A program made the translations under genes and the position numbers. A stretch of 34,748 nt of DNA from a virus, in IMG/VR virus record IMGVR_UViG_3300020160_000423, positions 1 to 34,748 of that record; one strand, written 5' to 3'. Each line of letters begins with the position of its first letter. Position 1 is the first letter of the stretch. Below, piece after piece: positions 6,928 through 13,944 of this stretch. The notes under the pieces were generated by a model that worked only from the letters and a program-made list of their open reading frames with translations, had not been told where the DNA came from and ran no database searches.

Positions 6928-7667
6928 TTAATTTATCCGTTGAAAAAATGATGGGATGTCCAATTATAATTTCACCAATGTCTATTAAGAGAGACTGGAT
7001 GGATGAAACTCCACAGGGCCATGCCTATAGATGCTTTCCAGTAGGACAGGCAAATATGGTTGGCTGGAGTCTTTCATGTACAGAGGATATTCGTTTTATT
7101 TGGAACGGAATAAATGACACAAGTTCTGAGACAGTTAAGATTCTAGATGAAAAGCAATACCTATATACTGGTCGTGGGCAATCTACAATAAGTTTTAGTA
7201 CTGGACTAGTGTTTAGATCAGAAGAAGATATTAGTTTGCTTACTATCAATCCAGTAAATTCTTTTAATGAAGATTTTGAAACAATGTCGTCATTAATTAG
7301 TACATCTTTTTATGATAACCCAATTCCTTTAGCAATTAAGGCAAGGGTGCCAAATAAAGAGGTTATTATAAAGGCAGGAACGGTTATCGCAACCATAATT
7401 CCAATATCCCTTACAATGCTAAATAATACTGCAATTGACATTATTGACTACACTGACATTGACCAGAAACGTCAAACAGCAAACAAGGAGTATGGTGAGG
7501 CAGCACAGGTTATTAATCAGACTGGAAAGTGGACCGATTGGTATAGAGATGCAGTAAATGAAAAAGGGGAGTCGATTGGTCGACATGAAGCAAAAGCCTT
7601 AAAGTTATCAGTTATAGATAATACATCATTTCAAAACAACTACATCCTAGAGAAAAAAGAGATATAA
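6924..7667 (+). CDS. DUF6065-like protein (module copy 2)
   Basis: 247 residues. The N-terminal half has KRDWMDETPQGHAYRC followed by N-x-x-GWSLSC, the pattern I associate with DUF6065 family proteins (R-x-W-M-D-x-TP, AYRC-P, N, GW). Residues about 145-165 hold KAGTVIATIIPI, and the last 70 residues are charged and helical (QKRQTANKEYGEAAQVINQT). It overlaps the upstream oxygenase by 4 nt and is followed 4 nt later by the next oxygenase. It is a distant paralogue of 5480-6208. The biochemical role is unknown. The repeated pairing with a P4H-like enzyme is the main clue. Confidence 0.65.
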   Translation: MINLSVEKMMGCPIIISPMSIKRDWMDETPQGHAYRCFPVGQANMVGWSLSCTEDIRFIWNGINDTSSETVKILDEKQYLYTGRGQSTISFSTGLVFRSEEDISLLTINPVNSFNEDFETMSSLISTSFYDNPIPLAIKARVPNKEVIIKAGTVIATIIPISLTMLNNTAIDIIDYTDIDQKRQTANKEYGEAAQVINQTGKWTDWYRDAVNEKGESIGRHEAKALKLSVIDNTSFQNNYILEKKEI

Positions 7668-7671
7668 TGTT

Positions 7672-8352
7672 ATGATGAATACTAATCAAGAAATGAAAGT
7701 TGTAAAAAGAACAGCATCACTTACCCCATCTGGATTTTTTGGCAACAGTCCAGACATGATTGTTGAATTAGAGAACTTCATGACTCAAGAAGAGATTGAG
7801 TTTTTAGAGGCTGCTGCCAAATCAATTACTATCTGGGATGTCACAGAAAGCCATGTTAATGAAAATGGCACTGTTGTCTATGATGCTGGATACTGGAAAG
7901 ATCGTGTTGCATCACAACCTTCTTTAGATAAAAATGATCCAGCAATCTCTCCAGTAATTGCAGGTTTGTTTAAAAGACTTCAGCCAATTGTTGAAGAGTT
8001 TTATAAGGTTAAGGTAGTCCCAACTGGAACGACTATTGTTAAGTGGCTTCCAGGACAATTTCAAAATCCACATGCAGACAAAGAACTTCACGAAGGTCCA
8101 GATGCTGGAACACCTAATGATTTTCCCAACTACGATCTTTCAAGTTTGTTTTATTTAAACGATGACTATGAAGGTGGAGAACTATATTTCCCATTGCAGG
8201 GCGTACAGTTTAAGCCAAAGAAAGGCGCTGCATATTTCTTCCCAGGAGACAAAAACTATATTCATGGAGTCACAGAAATAAAGAGTGGACTCAGATTTAC
8301 ATGTCCGTTCTTTTGGGAAATTACAGAACATACAGGTGATAGAAAGCCATGA
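7672..8352 (+). CDS. 2-oxoglutarate/Fe(II)-dependent oxygenase (Arg type)
   Basis: 226 residues. HxD is H134-A-D136 (NPHADKE), the distal ligand is H198 (YIHGVTE) and R208 (SGLRFTC) binds 2-oxoglutarate. The core signature YLNDDYEGGELYFP is intact. A charged insert between the HxD and the next strand (KELHEGPDAGTPNDFPNYD) may shape substrate entry. Starts at 7672 and 7675 are both possible. The second is 6 nt after a TATAAT at 7663-7668 that lacks the TG extension, so a secondary leaderless start cannot be excluded. It ends in an ATGA overlap with the next gene. Confidence 0.85.
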   Translation: MMNTNQEMKVVKRTASLTPSGFFGNSPDMIVELENFMTQEEIEFLEAAAKSITIWDVTESHVNENGTVVYDAGYWKDRVASQPSLDKNDPAISPVIAGLFKRLQPIVEEFYKVKVVPTGTTIVKWLPGQFQNPHADKELHEGPDAGTPNDFPNYDLSSLFYLNDDYEGGELYFPLQGVQFKPKKGAAYFFPGDKNYIHGVTEIKSGLRFTCPFFWEITEHTGDRKP

Positions 8353-9221
8353 CAGAAAGAGTCCTAGAGGCAGTTGAAATATATCCGAATATTCTTGTAT
8401 ATAAGAATATGTTTAAGGATATATCAAAATCCTATAAAGTTTTAACAGATTCTTTGGTTGAAACAGAAGATAGAGTTTTTAGTCCTTGGAGTCAGTGGTC
8501 TATTTTTGGAGAGTATCTAGATCCAATAACACCAACATTTGGTATGAACGATAAATATGGAAACTTACAAAATATTCAAACAAATACCCCAACCCAAGAA
8601 GATCAAAAACAATTTGGTCTAGAAATGATGGAAAACTTTCATTTAGTTACAGAAGACTACATCAAAAGGCATAATGTAGAAGTAGATTTTGATGCAAGGT
8701 TTCTTGACGAACACGACTACTCTCTTCCAGTATGGCGATGGTCTGGCGGAACAATTGGAAAGTATCATGTAAGCACTGACACGCAAGAGCATGGAATGAG
8801 ATACCATTCAGACTATATGGCAGAGCAGGCAGATGCTCCAGGATACAAGTTCGTAATAACTTGCACTATCTATTTTAACGACGACTATGAAGGCGGGGAA
8901 GTTGATTTTGTAATGGGGGACAAACTTGTAAAATATAAGCCAGAAGCAGGAGACATGCTTGTTTTCCCATCAGGACATCCAGACTACTTAACAGAAGATG
9001 GAAAACCATACCTACATGGTGTAATGCCAGCATATAAGAAAAATAAATTTTTAGCAAGAATGTACTGGCAGAAATACCAAAGAGGAACAGATGAGTGGTA
9101 TGAAAAAGAAAAAGAGTTTGGAAAAGATGTTTGGGCCAAGATGCAGCCAGAACTAGAAAAAGCATTTAGAGCAAAATATCCACAAAGAAACGAAATAAAA
9201 AATGGAGTGAGACTACGATGA
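8349..9221 (+). CDS. 2-oxoglutarate/Fe(II)-dependent oxygenase (Lys type, long form)
   Basis: 290 residues, the longest of the set. The iron site is H153-S-D155 (RYHSDYM) and H223 (YLHGVMP), with K233 at the anchor position. The signature is YFNDDYEGGEVDF. An N-terminal region of about 130 residues with many aromatics (FSPWSQWSIFGEYLDP) and a roughly 50-residue charged helical tail (DEWYEKEKEFGKDVWAKMQP) extend beyond the usual domain. It overlaps both neighbours by 4 nt (ATGA), so it is tightly coupled in the operon. Substrate unknown. Confidence 0.85.
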   Translation: MTERVLEAVEIYPNILVYKNMFKDISKSYKVLTDSLVETEDRVFSPWSQWSIFGEYLDPITPTFGMNDKYGNLQNIQTNTPTQEDQKQFGLEMMENFHLVTEDYIKRHNVEVDFDARFLDEHDYSLPVWRWSGGTIGKYHVSTDTQEHGMRYHSDYMAEQADAPGYKFVITCTIYFNDDYEGGEVDFVMGDKLVKYKPEAGDMLVFPSGHPDYLTEDGKPYLHGVMPAYKKNKFLARMYWQKYQRGTDEWYEKEKEFGKDVWAKMQPELEKAFRAKYPQRNEIKNGVRLR

Positions 9222-9964
9222 ATCTAAAAAATAAAAAGAGAATTACTAAAGATATCGTTATATACGAAAACTTCCTTAGTGATGAAGACTGCCAAAAAAT
9301 GATTAATGCATTGGATGCACAGGCAGAAAATGGAAAAATTTCTTGGATGCCAATATCGTTTTATGAGTCATACTCTTCTGTTTTGCCACAAGACAACGAT
9401 CAGGAAATCATTGATGCTGGATTAGCACCAACAATTTTTTCAGATATTGAAAACACTATGCCAGAAGCAATTGCCTCAGTTCATGATCTAGACCCAAAAA
9501 CAATTTCTAAGATTGGGTATCATACTCAAAAATGGGAGCCAGGGGCATATGCAAGAGTTCATTCAGATAACACAGATGAAAAGGGTAACTCTGGAGCATT
9601 TACAAGAAGTAGATATGCAGGGTTTTTATATTTAAACAATAACTTTGAGGGTGGTCTTCTTAGGTTTCCAGACCAAGATATAGAAATTCAACCGCAAACT
9701 GGAATGCTTGCTGTTTTTGACGGGGGATTTAGTAATATGCACGAAGTGACAATGATTACAAGTGGTGTAAGATACACAATTGGCTCATTCTGGGATGACC
9801 GTGAAGAAGATGCCTATCCAGAAGAACTCAGAGCACAGTGGAAAGAAGAAATGCAAAAGATTAGAGATGCTCAAAAGGTTGAAAAAGAAGAGTGGCAAAA
9901 ACTTCTAAAAGATGGATATAAGTTGGATCTTAATGGCAAACCATATAAGGTTGAGGAGTTATAA
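9218..9964 (+). CDS. 2-oxoglutarate/Fe(II)-dependent oxygenase (Arg type)
   Basis: 248 residues. HxD is H115-S-D117 (RVHSDNTD), the distal ligand is H175 (NMHEVTM) and R185 (SGVRYTIG) binds 2-oxoglutarate. The signature is altered to YLNNNFEGGLLRFP but is still recognisable. The last 55 residues are a highly charged helix (EELRAQWKEEMQKIRDAQKV) that could be a coiled coil or an interaction tail. The start overlaps the previous stop by 4 nt. GAGGAG near its end serves as the ribosome binding site of the following gene. Confidence 0.85.
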   Translation: MNLKNKKRITKDIVIYENFLSDEDCQKMINALDAQAENGKISWMPISFYESYSSVLPQDNDQEIIDAGLAPTIFSDIENTMPEAIASVHDLDPKTISKIGYHTQKWEPGAYARVHSDNTDEKGNSGAFTRSRYAGFLYLNNNFEGGLLRFPDQDIEIQPQTGMLAVFDGGFSNMHEVTMITSGVRYTIGSFWDDREEDAYPEELRAQWKEEMQKIRDAQKVEKEEWQKLLKDGYKLDLNGKPYKVEEL

Positions 9965-9967
9965 TAA

Positions 9968-10627
9968 ATGGAAACTTTTTTAAAAAAGCAACTAGAGGAT
10001 AATGGGTTTAAGGTTGAAGAGCCAGTAGATCAAGTCATTATTGTAGAAGACTTTTTATCTAAGGATGAACTAGATTCTTTGCATAGCATTATTAACAGTC
10101 TGTCGGAAGACGACTGGATGATAGAATATACAAAAAATCTTAAAAGGTTTTGTATGGAAAAGTTTGGAAGAGATGATGTTGAAAATCTTGTTGCTGAAGG
10201 AAAGTTTGAAATAACTCAAGGATGGCAAGATAAAAATTATGATCTTGCGTCAGAGCCAGTTACTAGAAATGTTATAGAAAGACTAGATAATTTAGTTGCA
10301 TTAGTAGACCCAAAATTAGAGGCAAGTGGGCTAAAAACTTTTCAAAGAATGCAAGACGGGGTTGAACTAAAAGCCCATACAGACCAGCATACCGATCCAT
10401 CTATTAATTATGCAACTATTATTTATCTAAATGATAACTATAATGGTGGAGAACTATTCTTTAGCAATAAGGACTTACAGTTAAAGCCAAAGCCAGGATC
10501 TTTAGTTATTTTTCCTGGGACAGATGAGTTTAATCATGGAGTAAGACATGTAGAGCCAGGACCAATTAGATATGTGCTGGTTGGATTTATAAAAGTTAGA
10601 AATTTTTATGAAAAGAATAAATACTAG
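9968..10627 (+). CDS. 2-oxoglutarate/Fe(II)-dependent oxygenase (Arg type)
   Basis: 219 residues. HxD is H137-T-D139 (KAHTDQH), the distal ligand is H190 (FNHGVRH) and R201 binds 2-oxoglutarate. The signature is YLNDNYNGGELFF. It has a second HTD at 141-143 directly after the first, so the ligand pair could be read as either; alignment with the paralogues favours the first. The N-terminal 60 residues are helical and acidic. It lies 3 nt after the previous stop and 15 nt before the next start, with a GAGGAG Shine-Dalgarno. Confidence 0.85.
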   Translation: METFLKKQLEDNGFKVEEPVDQVIIVEDFLSKDELDSLHSIINSLSEDDWMIEYTKNLKRFCMEKFGRDDVENLVAEGKFEITQGWQDKNYDLASEPVTRNVIERLDNLVALVDPKLEASGLKTFQRMQDGVELKAHTDQHTDPSINYATIIYLNDNYNGGELFFSNKDLQLKPKPGSLVIFPGTDEFNHGVRHVEPGPIRYVLVGFIKVRNFYEKNKY

Positions 10628-10642
10628 GAGAGTGGAGACAAA

Positions 10643-11347
10643 ATGAATAAGCAGATAATCGAAGAAAAGATCTACTACTATGAAGATGGTGTTAAGAATT
10701 TTGATACACTAATGCAGACAATTGATGAACTTGACGCTCTTGATAAGGAGTATGGCAAGGAGTCTTGGCTAGACTGGACAGCATCAAACGATAAAAACTT
10801 TATTTATGGTAAAACAAAAAGTTTTGATATTGATCAAATTAATAATATAACTTTGGATTCAGACTATAAGGCAAAAATGAAATATGTGTATGACACTATC
10901 ATGGAGTCTTTCTATGAGGTTTCTTCAGACTATGCCAAGTCAATTGGTGATAATGATGAGCCAAGACTATTTCCAACCTTTAATATTAAAAAGTATAATT
11001 CTGGAATTGGGATGGGGTCTCATTTTGACCAACTAGACGGAGATAAAACTCTTAGATACTCTCTTGTTATGTATTTAAATGATGATTTTGACGGAGGAGA
11101 AATATCTTTTGCACTATCAGACTATGAGGATGTTAAGAAGGTTGCCTCTCCAGACCTTGACTATGATGTTGCAGTTAACAATGGCCAGATAGCGTTTGGT
11201 CTAAAGCCAAAGGCAGGAAGCGTAATAATCTTCCCATCGTCAGCGCCATATTATCATACAGCACATGTTGTTAAGACTAACTTCAAGTATATGGTTCCTG
11301 GACACTGGATTCATAACGATATGGCACTACACCAGTCATCGATGTAG
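10643..11347 (+). CDS. 2-oxoglutarate/Fe(II)-dependent oxygenase (Lys type)
   Basis: 234 residues. HxD is H127-F-D129 (GSHFDQLDG), the distal ligand is H205 (YYHTAHV) and K215 (TNFKYMV) is the anchor. The signature is YLNDDFDGGEISF, followed by an insert of about 30 residues (DYEDVKKVASPDLDYDVAV) before the strand that leads to LKPKAGSVIIFPS. The Shine-Dalgarno AGGAGAGTGGAG precedes the start. It is the last oxygenase of the array and is followed after 10 nt by the dehydrogenase. Confidence 0.85.
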   Translation: MNKQIIEEKIYYYEDGVKNFDTLMQTIDELDALDKEYGKESWLDWTASNDKNFIYGKTKSFDIDQINNITLDSDYKAKMKYVYDTIMESFYEVSSDYAKSIGDNDEPRLFPTFNIKKYNSGIGMGSHFDQLDGDKTLRYSLVMYLNDDFDGGEISFALSDYEDVKKVASPDLDYDVAVNNGQIAFGLKPKAGSVIIFPSSAPYYHTAHVVKTNFKYMVPGHWIHNDMALHQSSM

Positions 11348-11357
11348 TCTATAGTTT

Positions 11358-12026
11358 ATGAAAACGGCAGTAGTAACTGGGGCAAGTAAGGGTGTTGGTA
11401 AAGCAACCGTTAGACTTTTATCAAGTAATGGGTATAAGGTAATTGCAGTATCTAGAAATTTAGAAAAAATGCTTGAGTTGGAATCTGACAATGTTGATAT
11501 TTATCAACTTGATATAACAGACTCAGCACAGGTTAAAAAGTTTTTTGAAAAATATCAAGATATCACGTTAGACCTTCTTGTTAATAATGCTGGTGGTGGA
11601 GCAAGTCCTACACACATTATTAATGAAACCCCTGAAAATTTTAGGACAGCGTATGACATCAATGTAACTGGACCAATGTACATATCTCAACTATTTGTTC
11701 CTTGTCTACAAAGATCAACCTCACCAACTATTGTATTTGTAACTTCAATAGGAGGAAATGTACCCTATCCAGGTGGTGGAAACTACACAAATGCTAAAAG
11801 AGGAGAAATAGGTCTTATCGAAACAATGAGGCTTGAGTTTCCTTTATATGGAATAAAAATAACAGAAATATGTCCAGGAACTATTGATACCCAAGAAGAA
11901 AAAAAAGACAATGCCTTGAGTGCTGAGGACTTGGCTCAATCTATACTTTGGGTGTCTTCTTTGCCAAGTCACTTTAATGTTAATAGCCTAAACATTAGTC
12001 ATATCAATAACTCAGTTTTTAGGTAA
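11358..12026 (+). CDS. Short-chain dehydrogenase/reductase (SDR)
   Basis: 222 residues, a classical SDR. The nucleotide-binding motif TGASKGVG is at residues 7-14, NNAG at 76-79, and the catalytic residues are S130 (VTSIGG), Y143 and K147 (YTNAK). SRN at 32-34 after the second strand suggests NADP(H). It has PG (ICPGTIDT) and ends without a membrane segment. It is somewhat short for the family (usually about 250), lacking part of the C-terminal substrate loop. It is the last gene of the oxygenase operon, before a bidirectional terminator. It may oxidise or reduce a hydroxylated product made by the upstream enzymes. Confidence 0.85.
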   Translation: MKTAVVTGASKGVGKATVRLLSSNGYKVIAVSRNLEKMLELESDNVDIYQLDITDSAQVKKFFEKYQDITLDLLVNNAGGGASPTHIINETPENFRTAYDINVTGPMYISQLFVPCLQRSTSPTIVFVTSIGGNVPYPGGGNYTNAKRGEIGLIETMRLEFPLYGIKITEICPGTIDTQEEKKDNALSAEDLAQSILWVSSLPSHFNVNSLNISHINNSVFR

Positions 12027-12030
12027 AAAA

Positions 12031-12060
12031 AATACCCCCTAACTAAAGAGGGTATTCTTT
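12031..12060. terminator. Bidirectional intrinsic terminator between convergent genes
   Basis: AATACCC at 12031-12037 pairs with GGGTATT at 12050-12056. An A-run precedes (12025-12032) and a T-rich stretch follows, so it can terminate both the plus-strand oxygenase/SDR operon and the minus-strand lysozyme-like gene. Confidence 0.75.
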
Positions 12061-12066
12061 TATAAT

Positions 12067-12618
12067 TTATTTTGGAAACTTCTGCATCCAAGCCTTAGTC
12101 TTTGGAGTCAAGCCTTTCCATGCAGACCAATCTGTTCCGCCGTCACTCATGTAATATGCAATTTCAGCGTTAGTTACTGGATTTAATAGATCAAAGTTTG
12201 TTCTAAGATTAAACTTATCACGACGATCTGGACCTAGGTCATCAATCATATTGATCTGGAATAACCCATAGGAGTTATCGCCTGTTTTTGTATTTCCGTT
12301 AAATCTAATAGGTTGGCCATTAGACTCTTTCTTTGCTATCGCCCATGCCTCAATTAGGTCACGACCTTCGAAGCCCACTGCCTTTAGAACCAACACCAAA
12401 TCCATATCGGATAGGGTTGGGGCATTTGAATACTTATCTAGTATTTTTGTCTTAGAAACCAAAAAAGCCGACTTAGGGTCGGCAGGGGTTGTCAAGGACT
12501 TTTCACTTAGTAAGTTATTATCAGTTGTAGTTGTTAGCGCATTGGCAGAATTACTTACAGGTGCAAGCAATCCAACTAATGATAGGATTCCAATCCAAGC
12601 CATCTTGTCTCTTCTCAT
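12067..12618 (-). CDS. Secreted lysozyme/transglycosylase-like cell-wall hydrolase
   Basis: 183 residues, the only minus-strand gene in the window. A Sec-type signal peptide covers residues 1-27 (MRRDK, hydrophobic core, then ANA before the cleavage site). Residues about 65-183 resemble lytic transglycosylase/lysozyme-like folds: E98 in AIAKKESNG fits the catalytic Glu, followed by NSYGLFQIN (115-123) and a terminal DWSAW (163-167). An AGGAGGT ribosome binding site lies at 12625-12632 on the complement. It has its own promoter and terminator, so it is expressed separately from the structural genes. Possible roles are lysis, modification of the wall of an infected cell, or a lysogeny-type moron; a holin is not seen nearby. 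Confidence 0.75.
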   Translation of the reverse strand: MRRDKMAWIGILSLVGLLAPVSNSANALTTTTDNNLLSEKSLTTPADPKSAFLVSKTKILDKYSNAPTLSDMDLVLVLKAVGFEGRDLIEAWAIAKKESNGQPIRFNGNTKTGDNSYGLFQINMIDDLGPDRRDKFNLRTNFDLLNPVTNAEIAYYMSDGGTDWSAWKGLTPKTKAWMQKFPK

Positions 12619-12642
12619 AAAATATACCTCCTAGAGAACAAT

Positions 12643-12660
12643 TGCTACCGTCTGGTAGCA
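12643..12660 (-). promoter_or_regulatory. Perfect inverted repeat in the lysozyme-gene leader
   Basis: TGCTACC and GGTAGCA (7-bp arms, 4-nt loop GTCT) lie 2 nt downstream of the predicted transcript start of the minus-strand gene and 10 nt before its ribosome binding site. It could be an mRNA 5' stem-loop or a repressor operator. Confidence 0.55.
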
Positions 12661-12668
12661 TAGTTCAA

Positions 12669-12697
12669 GTATAACATGTTTTTGCCCTAAAAGGCAA
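12669..12697 (-). promoter_or_regulatory. Promoter of the minus-strand lysozyme-like gene
   Basis: On the complement: a -35 TTGCCT (12697-12692), a 17-nt spacer and a -10 TATACT (12674-12669) preceded by TGT. This is the only promoter here with a good -35 at ideal spacing as well as the extended -10. Confidence 0.65.
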
Positions 12698-12742
12698 CTT
12701 TTTGTAATATTTTTTTATTTTATTTATTTTGCGGGATTCAAG

Positions 12743-12751
12743 TGGTATAAT
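12743..12751 (+). promoter_or_regulatory. Extended -10 promoter, near-leaderless type
   Basis: TGG TATAAT ends 9 nt before the ATG at 12761. Only AGAAAG lies between, which is a weak Shine-Dalgarno at best and too close to be useful. Confidence 0.55.
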
Positions 12752-12760
12752 AGAAAGACT

Positions 12761-13285
12761 ATGGCTACAGGCTCAACTACAGCGTACGATTTACCATATC
12801 CTCTAATAACTGATCCAGTTAATGTACATGAGGATGTACAGTCATTGGCTGAACAAATTGAGTTAGTCCTAGTAAGTTTTGGATTATCGACACACACAAT
12901 AGAAGTTAAAAATGTAAGCGGAGCAAGCATAACAAAAGGAGATCCAGTTTATGTAACTGGTTTTAATGTTAAGACTACCGTTGCAAAATCACAATCAAGT
13001 AATCTAGACACATTGCCCTTTATTGGCTTGGCACAGTCAACCATGGCTAATAACTCAGAAGGTGTAGTAGTAATATCTGGTGTATTTAGTAATATAAACA
13101 CAACATCATATACAAATGGTGACATACTGTATTTGGGTTCTTCTGGAGGCCTAACAGCAACACAGCCAGCATCTGGTTCTGGAGCAGTAGCAGTTGTTGC
13201 CAAGTCTGGTTCTGCTGGAATTTTAATTGTTGGACAGGTAAAAGGCAATGGCACTTGGGGATCACTGAAAGCAGGTTTATCATAA
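12761..13285 (+). CDS. Phage structural protein, tail-fibre cluster
   Basis: 174 residues. The N-terminal 40 residues (GSTTAYDLPYPLITDPVNVH followed by a short helix) resemble the start of many phage fibre and capsid-associated proteins. The rest is a beta domain with ITKGDPVYVTG, a Val-rich strand GVVVISGVFS and NGDILYLGSSGGLTATQPAS, a pattern of virion proteins whose last repeat ends VVGQVKG. There are no catalytic motifs. The stop overlaps the next ATG by one base (TAATG). Likely a virion surface or fibre-associated protein. Confidence 0.6.
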   Translation: MATGSTTAYDLPYPLITDPVNVHEDVQSLAEQIELVLVSFGLSTHTIEVKNVSGASITKGDPVYVTGFNVKTTVAKSQSSNLDTLPFIGLAQSTMANNSEGVVVISGVFSNINTTSYTNGDILYLGSSGGLTATQPASGSGAVAVVAKSGSAGILIVGQVKGNGTWGSLKAGLS

Positions 13286-13689
13286 TGGCTACTTATAGAG
13301 GACAAGAATCAAAGAGTTCTTACGATGTTGGATTGCGACCACCAATGGTAAGTTGGACGGTAGTTAAAGGCGACACAGCAGCATTTAGAGTTTATACAAC
13401 GGATGACAACAAAGATCCACTAGTTATTGCTGACTGGGATATTCGTTGTGAGTTCCGTCGCCCAGATGTTGCTAATAACATAAATCAAGATTCTGCTGGT
13501 ACTATTTTTACTATTATTCCTGCACCCACTCCTAACGATGGTGTTGGAGAGTTTACAGTTCCTCTTACCAAAGAGCAGACAATTCAGTTGCGTACTGGAG
13601 ATGTCTTTGACGTAGAGTTAAGCGATGCTGATAGAGTCTGGACAGTTTGCCAGGGCAAAATGATAATTATTGAGGATGTAACTGACTAA
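13285..13689 (+). CDS. Beta-sandwich minor tail/fibre-associated protein (GD-motif family)
   Basis: 134 residues, the third member of the family at 166-561 and 1398-1742. It has PPMVSWTVVKGDTAAFRV near residues 25-42 and a closing strand KMIIIEDVTD. The frame is open further upstream (13255), but the TAATG overlap at 13285 is the natural start (MATYRG). The stop overlaps the 74-residue gene that follows by one base. It shares WTVVxGDxAxF with the first member more closely than with the second. Probably occupies the same structural niche in a second fibre assembly. Confidence 0.65.
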   Translation: MATYRGQESKSSYDVGLRPPMVSWTVVKGDTAAFRVYTTDDNKDPLVIADWDIRCEFRRPDVANNINQDSAGTIFTIIPAPTPNDGVGEFTVPLTKEQTIQLRTGDVFDVELSDADRVWTVCQGKMIIIEDVTD

Positions 13690-13913
13690 TGGCAAATGCT
13701 GTAATTATTGATGATTACAGTAAGAGGGTAGCAATTCCTAGTACCGTTAATTATCCAATAACACAAATAGAATACTCTGCACCACTAACTATGGTTGAGT
13801 CTATACTCCCATTCAGAGTTAGGTTTAGCACCATTATTGTTGAGGGTTATTCTTCTTCAAATCCCCCAGGAATTGGCATCCAAATTATTGGTTTCTCCAA
13901 CTGGATCATTTAA
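13689..13913 (+). CDS. Small hypothetical protein paired with the GD-motif gene
   Basis: 74 residues, beginning at an ATG that overlaps the previous stop (TAATG). The sequence is beta-prone and hydrophobic towards the end (IVEGYSSSNPPGIGIQIIGF), with no signal peptide. No family recognised. Its position directly behind a GD-motif protein matches the small ORFs behind the other two copies. Confidence 0.5.
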   Translation: MANAVIIDDYSKRVAIPSTVNYPITQIEYSAPLTMVESILPFRVRFSTIIVEGYSSSNPPGIGIQIIGFSNWII

Positions 13914-13929
13914 TATTTATAATTAATTA

Positions 13930-13938
13930 TGCTATAAT
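13930..13938 (+). promoter_or_regulatory. Extended -10 promoter, leaderless type
   Basis: TGC TATAAT ends 6 nt before the ATG at 13945, and there is no Shine-Dalgarno. The predicted transcript start is the A of the start codon. Confidence 0.65.
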
Positions 13939-13944
13939 ACATAC

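Noticed and set aside
7663-7668. TATAAT ahead of the oxygenase at 7672
   Set aside because: No TG extension, overlaps the stop codon of the previous gene, and the gene is within a tightly coupled operon. Kept only as a possible secondary start.
9960-9965. TATAAT ahead of 9968
   Set aside because: Created by a stop codon beside A/T-rich bases, no TG, and a good GAGGAG already explains expression.
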